Assembly: GCA_035236585.1 (NCBI GenBank)
Contig: CP141137.1
Location: forward strand, 46,398,057 to 46,462,056
Length of the DNA: 64,000 bases
DNA from: Warburgia ugandensis
Lineage: Eukaryota > Streptophyta > Magnoliopsida > Canellales > Canellaceae
Direction of reading: 5' to 3'
Below, in pieces: positions 24,296 through 37,020 of the stretch. The position numbers and the translations under genes were made by a program. Positions within the stretch are counted from its first letter, which is position 1; each line of letters starts with the position of its first letter. Below the pieces are notes generated by a model. That model was not told the origin of the DNA and did not search any database. It saw only the letters and a list, made by a program, of their open reading frames with translations.

Positions 24296-24612
24296 TTAGT
24301 AAGCATGTATGCTAGAAGTGAGTTAGAAACCATGTAAAATTTGTATTCTCTCGCTTCTGTCTGAGTGACCTTCTGTAGGTGGTACACTCATTCCACCTTT
24401 GAACTGTAACTCAAGCATTTTTGTAAGTCCTAAAAATTTATTTCTTTTTAAAGAATCTCTACAATGTGCCTATGTTGATCGAACTATGTATGCCAAGAGT
24501 GAGCCTAAAAACATGTAAATATTACTTTGTCCCATTACTGTCCATCCAGACCTATGTAGGTGGTATGCATTTACCACCTTTAGAGTGCTATAAGTAATAA
24601 ATTTATACTTTA
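24296..24612. repeat. diverged ~180-bp tandem duplication
   Basis: The block with GTATGCTAGAAGTGAG and TGTAGGTGGTACACTC (about 24305-24415) recurs as GTATGCCAAGAGTGAG and TGTAGGTGGTATGCAT (about 24487-24600). Confidence 0.65.
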
Positions 24613-25690
24613 GATTGAAAGTCTTTGAGAGTTTACCTAGAGAATATCTTGGGCTTAGAAGTCTTTGAAAGGTTTGAAATATGTGCTTGGGATAAGCTTT
24701 ATGGCTTGGAAATCTTAAAAGATTTGTCTGGGATTGTCCAAGGCTTGAAAATCTTGAAAGACTTTGCTGGGGAATGGCCCAAGGCTTTGGAATCGTAAAA
24801 GATTTGAAAGGTTTGCCTGGGATTGTCTAAGGCTTGAATGTTTTGAAAATCTTTGCCTAGGATTGGCACAAGGTTTAAAAATTTTGAAAATCTTAAAAGA
24901 TTTTGCTTAGGGCTTGACTAAGGCATGGAGAGCTTGAAAGTTAAGAGATGGGAAAGATTGCTTAGGGTGTGGTGGATTTGACCTAGGACATGCTCAGGAT
25001 TCGTGAAAGATGCTTAGGAGAAATGATTTTGAAGTTTTTGGCCTGAATGCTCAGGGTTCCTAAGGGGTTCTCATTAGGGATGCATTGACCTAAGGAATGT
25101 TTCTTTGTCCTAAGGAGTGTTGAGAGATGTAAAATTTTAAAATTTTGACTTGAGGGTTCTCTAGCATGCTTTGAAGTTTTGAAATCTTTTAGACCTGTGA
25201 GTGTTTAGAAATATTAAAATCTAAAAGTTTTTGCCTAAGAAGTGCTCAAGGATGTTGAAAATTTGGCTTGAGTAATGCTCACGGATGCTAAAATTTGAAA
25301 ATTTAACTTTAGAGTGCTCAAGGCTCCTCAGGGAAAATGGGTTTGACATGAAGATAGCTTAGGCTCTTGAGGGAATGCTTAGGAGAAATGGTTTTTACAA
25401 ATTTTAACCTAAGGAATGCTTAGGGTTCCTAAGGGAGCACTTAGGAGAACTGGTTTTGTAATTTTTGACCAGAGGAATGTTTAGGGCTCTTAAAGGATGC
25501 TTTGGAGATATGGTTTTAAATTGCTAACCTAACTTGTGTTCTCAAGGATGCTAAAATTTTGAGATTTCAACTTAAGGAGTACTTTGGGATGTTGAATTTT
25601 TGAGAATTTGTACCTGAATGCTCAGGGATGCAAGGACCTAAGAGTATTTATGACCCTACTAAAATTTATTTTGAAGAATGGCATAAGGGT
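24613..25690. repeat. degenerate tandem-repeat tract
   Basis: Short phrases keep recurring in loose register: CTTGAAAATCTTGAAAG, CTTAGGAGAAATGG, GGAATGCTTAGGGTTCCTAA and GGATGCTAAAATTT. The first third is built on a ~50-60-bp unit and the rest on ~70-90-bp units. No gene. Confidence 0.6.
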
Positions 25691-27314
25691 TGCTCAGATT
25701 CATTGATAAAGACATTTGAAAACTTTTGGAGATGATGAGAGTCAAGATTCTATCTTGTGATGGAAGATGATTGAAACGAAATGAATTTTTTGATCAAAAG
25801 TTCAAGTAGTGGCATGACCCATGCTAGCTTGGTCGCATGTCCCCTTGTGTAAGGAGACTATATGGCTTTCCAATAATTCAACCCTTATACGTATTATTAT
25901 CTAGAATTATTGAAAGACTCAACTGTGCAATGATGATCAGCCTAATTTATCTAGGTGCTACTCACCGATCTTCAAAAAAGCAAAATGCATGTAAATAAGA
26001 ATTTATAAACAGCCTAGAAAATATAGAAGTTTAACATTATCAATAGGATTTATATGTATCAAATTTGATTATATCTAATTTAAGAACATCCTATTAATCT
26101 CGAGCTTTGAGGACGATTTTGCAATCATGAAGTCTCCATCCCAGGACCTACTAAAAGAAGGGTCTTGAGACAATAATCTTGAAACCTATTATATATATAT
26201 ATATATATGACTAAGATCGCTCTTGTCATTATGCAACATAATATTACTTCATCTTGTTGAGTCTTTATTTACAAGTTGTTGATAACGTAATCAAATGAAG
26301 AGTTCCAAACTAACCACACTATCATATGTGGTATAGAAATCACATTTTATAAAAGCCCAACTTTGCATTATCATTCATCTCATTGCTCCAACTTTTTTTC
26401 TTATAGATAAAAGATAATGTGGTAGCTTCTAAGAAACTGTATGTTGTTTATAAGTTTAGTAAATTGTCCATCTCTAAGTACACTTTGTCAAATGTTTTTT
26501 AGATGCTAAAATTATCCAAATTACATGCTCTTTAATTTATAAGACATCTAAATATGAAGCAATAGGATGAACAGGTTATATCATTCAAAGGCAGGTCTAG
26601 AAAATGTGGTTAGTAGACAAACCATAGTGCAATTAGTTTTAGCATTTCTCTAATCAAATATCCAACAAAAGTTAGTTGTCGTTGAGCTATCTCCATGATA
26701 GAACTTACAAGATAAATTAATTTGATCATATCAATGTCATGTAGGTTGGTCCATTTCTCATCCTTTAAATAAAAATTAATTTGGGAAGAATGTTAACTCC
26801 GAGTCTACACCTGGATCTTAAGTATAAATTTATTTTTAGTCATGTGACATAAGCAAACACAAGAGTCTTTTCTTTGTATTAATTCAACTCTAGAAATAGA
26901 GCTCACCTAAGTATGTAACAATGACTCAGCTAGTGCCACAAAGTAATTTATGGTGGGAATATCACTCAAAAGAAAATGACAAATGCAAGTATGTACTTGC
27001 AATTTATCCACATCAATTAGGCACTATGGTGAATATTGCCCAACTAAACTAATTAAGGAGTTATTGCATTATAGAGAAATGCTATTTAGACTGAGTTTTC
27101 AAACTAACTCTAAAACCCCACCTAGCATTATTATCGAGAAATGCTATCTAAATTGAGTTTGCGACTAACTCTGGAACCTCATGTAGCATTATTATACAAA
27201 CATGCTATTCAAACTAAGTTCAACGAACAAGACAGATGGGGCTTAGCTAGCTAAATAGAGTTGGGGAGTAAGTCTCATAACTCAAAAAGTATTTCTCTTG
27301 CACTATATGAGGCA
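25691..27314. other. intergenic, no gene seen
   Basis: AT-rich, with a (TA)n run near 26190-26208 and a local three-fold repeat of GAGAAATGCTATTTAGACTG-like sequence at 27073-27220. Confidence 0.45.
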
Positions 27315-27671
27315 TCATCATCAATACCTTATCCCGATTAGGGGTCATGAATCTTGTTCTTTCATTCTCCTCTATTAAGTGTCATGACGTCATTTAGTCA
27401 TAGAGTTTTTAAATATTTTCTCACCATTTTTATCCACATTCTTTTGGGCCTTTCTCTTGCCCTTTTAAAAGCTTCAACCTAGATCACCTCACTCCTTCTA
27501 ATTGTTGTTGTTTTAGTCTTCGTAGGATATGTTCAAATTATTCAAGTCTAATCTCCCTAATCTTAGTTGCCTATTGGTATACTGGTAAGTTTTCTCTAGT
27601 GTTTTCATTTTTATTTTTGTGCTTTCTTGTCTTGCCACTCGCCCATCACAACCACATTTCGGTGATGTTTA
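27315..27671 (-). mobile_element. RTE-type LINE fragment, 3' part
   Basis: The sequence begins (CAT/CA)n, ACCTTATCCC and ATTAGGGGTCATGAATCTTG, and follows the 3' end of the LINE at 62051-62430 phrase by phrase (for example TATCCACATTCTTTTGGGCC). It stops at the GTTTA target duplication and resumes at 32426. Confidence 0.85.
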
Positions 27672-30600
27672 TGTAACAGCCCTAACTTTTGTAAGGAGAT
27701 TGAATAAATAATACAATTAAAAATTTTAAGAAAAATCAGGCTGGAATATTAGGGTTATTAAAAATGTGCTTTTCATAGAAGTACAATCAAGGTATAAGAC
27801 ATGTATAATTTAAAACATACTTGACGAACCCTTCAAAATGACTGTAAGTACATCAAATTCTAAGATCTGATGAAAAATCTTTATTTTTCTCTATTTTTAT
27901 GAATAAAAGAGTAAAATAGTAATTTTACTCATAACTGAGACCTAAGACATAAAAATTTGGAATGTACTCAAAAATACGATTCCAACGCCACTAAGTACGC
28001 TCAGTTCCAAGTTCATGGGAATAAACCCTATTTTTCTCCATTTTTGGAATTAAAAGGGGCAAAATGGTCCTTTCACACCTCCATAGGGCCACAAAGGAAT
28101 CCAATGGCCAGAAAATGTGTAATCACAAGTCAAACCACTACCACCTGCTAGTGGAGAAGGAGGTGGTAGGGGGAATCCAACGATAATTTAATACTAAAAA
28201 GAAATGAAACACGAAAATTACATATAATCATGAAAATTTCCAAAAATGCCTATAAATACCTTAGAATTATTTATTTTATTTTTTTCAAAAATGTTCATAA
28301 AATTTACCACAAATTTTGTAACCTCCCCTAAAATTTTAGCTCAAAACTTCTCCCCCTTCTCTCTCTTTTCTTCCTTCTTTCTCCCTCTTTATTTTCTTCT
28401 GTTAGCGTGTCCACAAACGCACCCAGGTGAATATTCCCCCTGAATCATCGGGCACATCGTCCCCGACAAACAAGGTTTTCACCCCACTATGGTTTTTCAA
28501 TTAGTCGTCCACTCTGGACCATTGAAACCTTAATGCACTCTATTAAAAAGGTTTATCACATCAAAATACACAAAAGCCCTATCCTTTTACGACGATCGGT
28601 GAAGAATTCATTGGCCAAATCACTGAAAAACAGTAGCTCCAGTGACCAATATATCAGGTGTGGATTTTCTTATTTTTTGACCAAGTTTCTAGACTCTGAA
28701 CACCCCAAGTAGGTGGATCTCATCCCCTCTTCATTTTCCCTAAGTTGATTTTGGGTTTTGGGCTCATCGGAATTGTTTCTTCAGTGATCTTCACCGGTGA
28801 ACCAATACCAGTGATTGGCCTTGATTCTCCATCTTGGACGGCTCAGATGAAACTTCTGAGTTATTGGATGGATTCCCAGGGCCCAAAAACCCTAGGAGAT
28901 GAAATATGGGCAATTGGATGTAAAGGATGGAGGAGATCCGGTGATGGGTGATCCGATAGTCCATCTCTCCTATAGGCAGTCACCTCCTCCCGACTACCTG
29001 GAATAGGCGGTAACAAGTGCGGGCCACTGGTCATCCTCGCATCTGTAAGCCAGATTTGATCTGGTTCGTCCAATTTTGAACTAAAACCTTAAATTTTCAA
29101 TTAAGAGCTCAATTTAGCTCTGAATTTAGATAAAAAAGTTTCTATAGATTCCATATCACTTGTAGAAGTTATTGAACTCATAAGATCTATGTTTTCAATT
29201 GTATTAACTTGTGATAATTAGTAAAATCCATACCAGAGGTAGTGGATCATGATCTAGATGACTTGAAAATGAAAATTTGAACCGATAGATGGGTTTAGGA
29301 GGTATAAAAAACCGATGGATTATAATCACAGTAAAATTTATATGTATCTTGATCAAGAAATCAAACAAAAATAGTAAGATTCAATATTAGCCCTTAAAAC
29401 GGGTTGAAATCTTGAAATCCCAATTTTGATCTGAATTTAACTCCAAATTGAGATCGAAAAGTTGAGTTGAATTCCTCTTGATGAGTAGAACCTATTGAGT
29501 ATAGAAAATTTATGTTTTGGTGCATGTGAAATTCTGTTAATAAAGAAAGGTATTGCTAATTCTCATGATTACTGAAATTTGGAATGATCAAACTTTATAA
29601 TTCTAATTCACTAATGATCTTGTGACTTTGAAATATGGAATCAATGGTTATAAGTGATTGATCTATGATTAATTAAGAGATCTATCCTTAAAAGTAGTAA
29701 GATCCATAAAAATGATTGGTAATCTCCTTGATCTAATTGATCAAGGATGATTGGACAGTATGGATATGTTTGGATGAAGATATGAAGTTAATATCATATG
29801 GATTTATGGACTATATGATGATGATTTGGGATAGATTAAGATCTATGCCTTTAAATTGGATAAAATGACTTAAGATCTTCTTGATTGGGTGGATCAAGAG
29901 GTCCAGATCACTTGATGAGATGCATCAATGATCTAATAATGAAATCACATTAAGGAGATGTATTAGATCTAAAGGAAAATGAAAAGATCAAGATCTAAAT
30001 CCTAAAAGGGATAGAAATCAACTATGACCATTGGATCATGATGAATAGTTATGGCATGTTAGATTTTCATTTGAATTATAAAATGTTATTATACTTGTCA
30101 TTTATTACTTAGTAGATTTAATTGTAGATTTATTTATTTATTTCTGCTTTAATGCTTATATTATTAAAAATACATTGAAAATGTAATTAAATGAAAAATA
30201 GAGTTGAAGGACATTTACATGGAATGAATGACATGGACTTAATGATAGTATGGGCTATAGTTAGTAGGATAATATAAGGAATATCATTTCCTTGGCCCGA
30301 ATTAGGAGAATAATAAAACTCCATGAATGACATCTTAATGTTCATGGACTTAATTAAAATCAATTAGAAAGAGTACTTAGGGTTGAAATGCTCATAGGAA
30401 CCTTATGAAAGGTTGAACTAAGGTCACACTAATGAATGATGAACATGGTGGTTAATAGGATTCTCTAATAGAGCCTCGCTCTTCCCCTACCTTCCATTGA
30501 CGTTTGTGAGGTCTAAACGCCTCCTTACATGAGGATTGAAGTAACCACCTCGTGTTCAACCATTCAACTAGTAAGCCTTAGCAAATTTGACATAAAAGGA

Positions 30601-32420
30601 GCTATCTAGACTTAGAATGGAATAAGCCATCCTCAACCAGTAAAACATTAACTGGTTGAGTAATAATAATAAGAACATAAAAGGTTAATAAATTATCTAA
30701 TCTTAATAAAAAAAATTATAAATAAGATAAGGTAGATCAAACAAGATCCAATAAAGATCTTGAAGGATCACAAATAAAAAGAAAAGAAATATAATGTAGA
30801 TTGTAATGTTGTTCTATGATTTTATTTATAATGTAGAATTGTGAACTTAGAAGGTTTGAAACCTTAATCATATATGATTCAAGGAAAGTTAGGGCATCCC
30901 TCATAAGATAACCCGAATACATGTAGAAAGAATACTTGTATAGATAAATAATTTTATACGTATGGTTTAATAGATGTATGAATCAAGACCATGATGGACA
31001 ATATGGAGTGAATACCACTTGAGATGTATGAATTAAGACCATGATACCCGTTTTTGGTAGGTGGATGTACAAGAATGTATTAAGGATTCATGTGTATACA
31101 TACATGATTTTTTGTCTGGAATTATAGACCTTCATAATATAAGTATACTTGGTACATTAGTATAATAATGATCCAATCACATCATCCAACTAAGTGATCC
31201 GACTCCATGATCCAATTCAACTGATCCAATGATCCAATCAAATGATAAGCAATTAATGAGATGTGTAGACTAAGGAAACCCTAAGAATAGGGCATAGAAA
31301 ATATTTCAACCTTAATTAAACAGATACATTGTCTGATATGTATAAAGTATTTTACATACAAGCATGGTGTCTTGTAATTTGGCTTTACACAATTTTAGGA
31401 CTGGAGATGCTATGCTAGGAAAGTTATGAGGGTTTGTCCACCCGCTTCTTGAAACTTATATGATGGATACCATGCCCAAAGAGAGGCTAAACGTCAGGTG
31501 GGGCAGTCATGGGAAGGCCACCACTGTGATAGTCATGGTTCCCCTATGCGAACATAGGCTTTGTTATTTTCACAATTGGTATCGGTGTACTATTATATAG
31601 TTATCCGGGCACACTGTATAAATTTAGACTATGGCATAGTAGTCCTTGAGTATTTTGCATTATGATGCACATATGATAGGCATAGTGTAATGCATAGTAT
31701 GATGAAATGCCACTACATGAGTACCTGGAAAGAAAATTTTCGTATGAGAATTGGCTGAATATTGATCTTCTAAGTGGAAGTATAGCTAGGGGAAGGAACA
31801 AGTTTTGATAAATTTTTACTATTTTAATGAATTTATCCTATACTACATAAATAATGTATATACTCTATGTTGAGATAACTCATGAGTAGATAACCATGAT
31901 GGAATAATGACTGAGGTATGCATTTTTATATTAGTGAAGTAGTATATTTTGTATCCCCTACCAAGCATAGTTTGTTGATATATTGTAAATGTTTGAATGT
32001 TTACAATATCTCAGAAATAGAGAAGGAGAATTAAGAGCTCAAGACAGCAGAAGACTTGAAGAAAATAATCAATCAGGTTATGTCCCTTAAAGATATGTAT
32101 TTTTATTTGAGAGCATTGTATAATATTGAGAGTTTTTAATGTAAGGTGAGGCTTGAAATTTGGATTATGTAATTTGGACAATGATTTGTAATTATAATAC
32201 AGGGGCTATGTAAGAGCGAACTACTGGATGATTCCTGATATTCAATAAAATCTTATTTTATGCAAAATGTCTATGTATATTATGTACCTTGGGGTGAGAC
32301 TTGGGTTTTGTTACAAACGTATTTTAAAGAAAAGAATTTCTGTTGTATTGTTTGCGAAATTCTTTTACCATTAAGAGCCCTGCTTTTAAAAAATGTATTA
32401 GAAAAACCCGGGTCGTCACA
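27672..32420 (+). mobile_element. long solo LTR (Gypsy, possibly Del/Tekay type)
   Basis: The block starts TGTAACAGCCCTAAC, ends ACCCGGGTCGTCACA, and is flanked by GTTTA on both sides (27667-27671 and 32421-32425). Those TG..CA ends and a 5-bp duplication are the signature of an LTR insertion. It splits a LINE fragment whose two halves are continuous in another copy (62051-62780). The 4.75 kb hold no gag, protease or polymerase. A poly(A)-like AATAAA lies near 32245-32255, in the right place for an LTR. I see no direct repeat of its own ends inside, so a single long LTR left by LTR-LTR recombination fits best. Non-coding fossil. Confidence 0.6.
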
Positions 32421-32425
32421 GTTTA

Positions 32426-32840
32426 TCCTATGTACATGTTGTTCCTTAACTACCTAATAGTTAGACTCATAGAGTATGGCTGGCTTTACAATTTATCTTA
32501 TAGAGTTTTTCTTTCAATTTGAGTGGTCCCCACCGATCACACAAAAACTCCAAAGGAACATTTTCATTTGTTCCAACTTGCATGGATTCTCTACATAACC
32601 TCCCTCTCAATCTCTTTCGCTCTCATGAATTGCTGATCCCAAATTATTGAAAGTATTCTTTTAGGGAAACTTCTTAGTTGTCAATCTTTACTAGTGCTCC
32701 ACCCTCGCTCCTCTCCTTGCTAAAATTGCATTCCATATAATTTGTCCTAGTTTGGCCAATTTTAAATAATTTATATTCTAATGCATCTCTTCATAACTCT
32801 AATGCATTTTATGATAAATGCATCTCTTTATAAAGCTCTC
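32426..32840 (-). mobile_element. RTE-type LINE fragment, continuation
   Basis: It continues the copy interrupted at 27671, matching the LINE at about 62440-62780 (TTGTTCCTTAAC, AGAGTATGGCTGGC, GAGTGG...CCGATCACA, TTGTTCCAACTTGCATGG, TCTCCTTGCTAAAATT). It loses similarity near 32800-32840, where it is 5'-truncated. Confidence 0.85.
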
Positions 32841-33495
32841 TTGCTTTTTGTATAATGGATATATGATCTACCTACATTGGCATCTTAAAAAAATTGTGTT
32901 TTTATTTTTGAATATAGAATATTGTTTAGAAAGTTTTTAGCTACTCTTAAAAAATATGTTTTTAAATATTAAAATATCCAATATGTATAAGTTTTAGAGC
33001 ATGAGATATGTAAGACCAAAAAAATTAGATGAACTAGATAGATTATTTATAGGGAGTAAGACTTTGATTTAGCATTCCTTGCATTGTATGGATCCACATA
33101 GAAGTAATCCGGCCACATGACATTTGCTCATTACATTGGAAGCAAATAAGCCAAAATTTGTTGCATGAGCGGCGGTCCCTCGTCCTGTCTGAGTACAACA
33201 ACTATTCTGCATATTTTTATGCTTCACGTGTCATGCAAAAAGCCTAACATAAATTAACCACGCAATACACATTTCTTTTTGCCTACCTAGTATTATGCAG
33301 ATTGTGGCTGGTATAGTAATACATTTTTGCAGCATCTAATTCACGTATGCTCTACTTTTCTTATCATTTTTGAGCCACTTTTCTTAACTCCTTTTACTGA
33401 ACAAGTTTGGATTTGATTTTTCTTTCCTATCAATTAAGGTAACTGCCAATTGATTTGAAAATGGGAAATGCTCAACGTGAATCAGCTCATGTCAG
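32841..33495. other. upstream region of the HDDC2-type gene
   Basis: AT-rich, with no transposon ends seen. It should hold the distal promoter. No clear TATA box could be fixed. Confidence 0.4.
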
Positions 33496-33532
33496 TGGGC
33501 CCAAACCAGGTGAATCAGCTCGCATGGGCCCA
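33496..33532 (+). promoter_or_regulatory. pair of TGGGCCCA palindromes (site II-like)
   Basis: Two exact TGGGCCCA palindromes lie at 33496-33503 and 33525-33532, about 140-175 bp before the chosen start codon. TGGGCC/GGCCCA site II elements bind TCP factors and are common in promoters of plant housekeeping genes. A long open frame runs across them, but their density suggests promoter rather than protein-coding DNA. Confidence 0.6.
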
Positions 33533-33670
33533 CAACACCGTAGCTGCGTCTGCTGTTCCCCCTGTACCCTCTTTCTCATGTTTTATTGCGCCCAAAGCGG
33601 AACAAAAATCCGAAGCCGAAAAAGCGAAAAAGGTCTCTGGTTCGAATACAAGAACGTCAAAAAGGCTTCG

Positions 33671-33970
33671 ATGGCCGCAAAATCTTCTCTCTCTTCCCCT
33701 TCAACTCATTTCCGTCGATCTCTTCTCTCACGTTCTCCATTTTTCCTCTCTCCCGCCTTCGTAAAGCTCGGTTTCTGCGATGACTGCCCCAGAATCCTCA
33801 CGGTCCGTTCCAATGCCACCAATCCCACCTCCGGTAATCCTTCAGATGGTGGCGGATTCGTATCCAAGAAATCATCCCACAATTCAAGCGAAATAGCTTC
33901 GATGGCGTCGGATGTCTCATCGTCGTCGTCATCCGCCATCGATTTCCTCACATTGTGTCATCGTCTCAAG
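33671..33970 (+). CDS. HDDC2: HDDC2-type HD-domain 5'-nucleotidase, exon 1 (transit peptide)
   Basis: Exon 1 of a plant homologue of HDDC2/YfbR, a metal-dependent phosphatase that removes phosphate from (deoxy)nucleoside 5'-monophosphates. The ATG at 33671 starts MAAKSSLSSPSTHF, a Ser/Arg-rich, acid-poor leader followed by SPAFVKLGF, which looks like a chloroplast transit peptide. Residues 89-100 (AIDFLTLCHRLK) begin the conserved domain, and the exon ends in phase 0 at CTCAAG|GTAAGC. An in-frame ATG at 33461 exists, but the TGGGCCCA promoter motifs lie between the two, so 33671 is preferred. Joined to exon 2 it reads CHRLK-TTKRKGWINHGIKG, the uninterrupted order in Arabidopsis At2g23820. The window encodes about 154 residues of an expected ~250. 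The rest lies to the right. Confidence 0.9.
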
Positions 33971-36841
33971 GTAAGCGATCAGATGCACCAATTTCATTGA
34001 GATTGGGTAGAAATTTTATTCTAATGTATTGCTTCCCTTTGTAGTTTCCCGTTCTGAAGATTATTCCAATTTTCTTCTGCGTTTGACTGTCGGGCGGTTC
34101 TTGAAAATGACGGATTTTGCTTAGCGAATGCTTTCTGCTTTTGTGTAGCCCTAATTCTCATACATTTCTAGCATATAATCATATTCTCTGCAGCCGTGTA
34201 TTCACTTCACGTATTCATGCGAAATCTTCTCGTGGAATTGGTGCTTCCTCGTAGAGGATATCAGGAATCTGAATGGTGATAGAAATCTTGGAAACTTTCG
34301 AGGTTAATTGTGTAATCTATGATGGACGTAGAATTTGGTCTAAGACTACTTCGTGCTGCTTCTGGGTTGATATGCTTTGGCAGGTGAATTCTTGGAGAGG
34401 GGAAATAAGCTACAGATGGAACGTTGACAAAAGTAGTAACTGAACCATGTCTTTTCTGTGAAGTGTCAATGTGAGAATGATGGGCAAAATATCCTTAGCA
34501 TCTTAGTTGGAAGGAGTTTTCTTTGGTTTTCTTGAAAGGACATAGGTAGCAAAGAAAAATGATATTGTTCGTGCATTAAGAAATGAGAAATGGGTGATCC
34601 ATAGAGATGGATCCCAGAAGAGACTCAAGAAGTAACCTAGAAATAGAGTTAAATGGATGAAGAAATGGTAAATGAACCTAGTCTGTACCACGCAAATACA
34701 AGTGTAAATGCTAGGTTGATAGGTAATCATATTCTTAACAGCTGAGTAGGAGTTAGGCCCGATGTCTTGGCACAGGTGATTTTAATTTGCCTTTTTGCTC
34801 TGACGAAGGAGTTGAGATAACTAGCATTTGGTGGTCACATTCTGATGGACTTTTTTCATGTTGAGCCAGTAGCCTCTGTGTTGCCACAAAACATGAGGTA
34901 ATGGACCATGATTCTTCCTAGGTGAGGTGTATAAATTCTGTCCTCTCCTTGCTTCAATGTGCGCATATTGAGGTGTGAGGGATAATTGTCTCCCTTAGAG
35001 GTGCTCTTAGAACACATAAATATATTAAAAGTCTGCTCTTGTGGCTATGAACATTTTCACTTTGGGTATACATACTATATACATAGAAATCTAGGATTGT
35101 CTCTGAAACTGACACATAAATACTTAGGATAGTGGCTTTTCAGTTTGCACCTATATGCTTGGGACATCCTTCTTATGTTGATCATTGTTGTGATCCTTAT
35201 TTTACTAGACAGCTGTGGAAGTTTTCCTGGCCTTGAGGACTAAAAACAGGAGGACTTCATTTTCCCTTTTACCATGATTTGGTGCTATTAAGAAGATACT
35301 GATGATCTAGATGACTTCAGGTTTATATAGGGATTTCATGTGAATATGGTAGAGATCTGGTTTATTGCTGTTAACTTTGAGGATGTCTTCTTGTTATGGA
35401 ATACATTCCTCCCACAGATGATTAATTTGAGCTTTTCTTGCATGCAATGAGGTGATTTTAGGGTGGTAACTGGGTTTTGGATGAGTTCCATTTGGGGCTG
35501 GGTTGAAGAGTTGTCTACATACTACAAGGTGTCATAGATGTGGTATTGGGGTTCTATCTTGCACCTTTATCCACACATAAATTCAGTATATATATGCTTT
35601 GGTAGGATCTGGTTGGTTATTGGAATGATATGAAAGAAGGCTTGCCCTTGAGGTGTCAATACATTTCTTGTGCCATTGTTATCACTCTCCTTCCAGTGAC
35701 TTTCTAGTATTCCATTTGCTTTAGCCATGTGATGCAAGATATGTAGGAGAAAGATGGGTGCTGAGCTGCAGATTAGGAAACATAGGAAAGAAGGTAGGTG
35801 TTGTAGGTTCTTTCCTCTGGTGAGGTAAGTTGGATGAGCAGATTATACAAATGCTAGCAGGGTGGACCCTGTGACTTAGCTCACAAGAAGAGCTATTCCT
35901 TTCCATTTGGTTGTTTATGGTATTGATTGTGGAAGGTGGTTAAAGAATGGGCTAAACAATGCCAATATGGTTAATAAATGGACAATGATTTGCTAGAGGG
36001 GACCTAGAAGGAGAACATTTGAAGCTTTCCATGTTGTTTTGTTTCATCTCATATAGTTTCAAGGATATATTTTCAGTATGGTGGAGCGTAGAATTAGCTT
36101 TGAGAACAATGTTGGTATTGGAGGTCCCTTCTTGTCATAAATTTTCGATGTTGGTCCATTTGTGATTGATCGAGGGAGAAAGTAAGATATTGCTTCCAGT
36201 GGTGGAGATGGGAAGTAGGAGAAAATATGAAGCTTTCCTTGATGTTTGTTTCATCAGCATATAGTCTTAAGGATAGATTTCTATTATGGTGGAGGATAGG
36301 ATTAGCTTTGGGAACGACATTGGTGCTAGAGGTTCCTTCTTGTCATAATATTTTGATGTTGGTCAATTTGTGATTGGTTGAGGGAGAGAGTAAGATATTG
36401 CTTCGTGATGCAGGGTCTGTGAGGATGGGAAGTACTGTAGTTTCTTGATCCTTAGCGTGCCTTGAGAAAGTGTGGTGATGTATCCGCAACTGATTTACAT
36501 TGTAAATTATGATGTCATTTTTTGGATGTCAGAAAAGCTGTTGACAAAAGGATGTGAAATTGGGACGTAATGGATTATTATTAGTCACATCATATATATT
36601 ATTTTCATATTAGATAAGATCCTATGTGTGAATAGTTGGTTTTAGGGCCTTTGCTCCTAGGGTCTTGTGTATTTAGGTCTCTTCGGAATGAATGTGTTTA
36701 GTTGCATATTCTTATGCAAGAAACAAAGCATCACCCTCTCCATTGTACTTTCTAAGGAGTTTTGACTTAGTTCCTTGCGCTAGTGTCTACCAAATTTCTT
36801 TTGCCAGGGTCTACCACTAGAATCTAATGTTTAGGAAGTTG
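33971..36841 (+). other. native part of intron 1, no gene seen
   Basis: Ordinary intron sequence, moderately T- and G-rich. The only structure noticed is the 208-bp duplication at 36021-36440. Short frames on either strand look like chance. Confidence 0.5.
36021..36440 (+). repeat. ~208-bp tandem duplication in intron 1
   Basis: GAAGCTTTCC...GTTTCATC...TATGGTGGAG...TTCTTGTCATAA...GTAAGATATTGCTTC starts at 36021 and again at 36229, with roughly one difference in eight bases. Confidence 0.8.
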
Positions 36842-36849
36842 GCTATCAA

Positions 36850-37020
36850 TAGGGGTGTGCATGGTCCGGTTTGGTTTGGGCCTATGCTTCAAAGTGAATC
36901 GGACCGAATAATTTCAATCTCTTACCGGGAGGACCGAAGATCGGACTAGACCAAACTGTCTGAGGCAAAGACCAATTGATCGGTCTTCGGTCTATTCGGT
37001 CCGGTCTTCAGTCCTATACG
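36850..37020. repeat. hAT left terminus with GGACCG subterminal motifs
   Basis: The terminal repeat is followed by many copies of GGTCCGG, GGACCGA and CGGTCTTCGGTC in both orientations within 160 bp, mirrored at 58440-58587. Confidence 0.8.

Noticed and set aside
33455-33670. N-terminal extension of the HDDC2-type frame
   Set aside because: It contains two TGGGCCCA promoter palindromes and lacks any family similarity. The transit-peptide-like start at 33671 is preferred.
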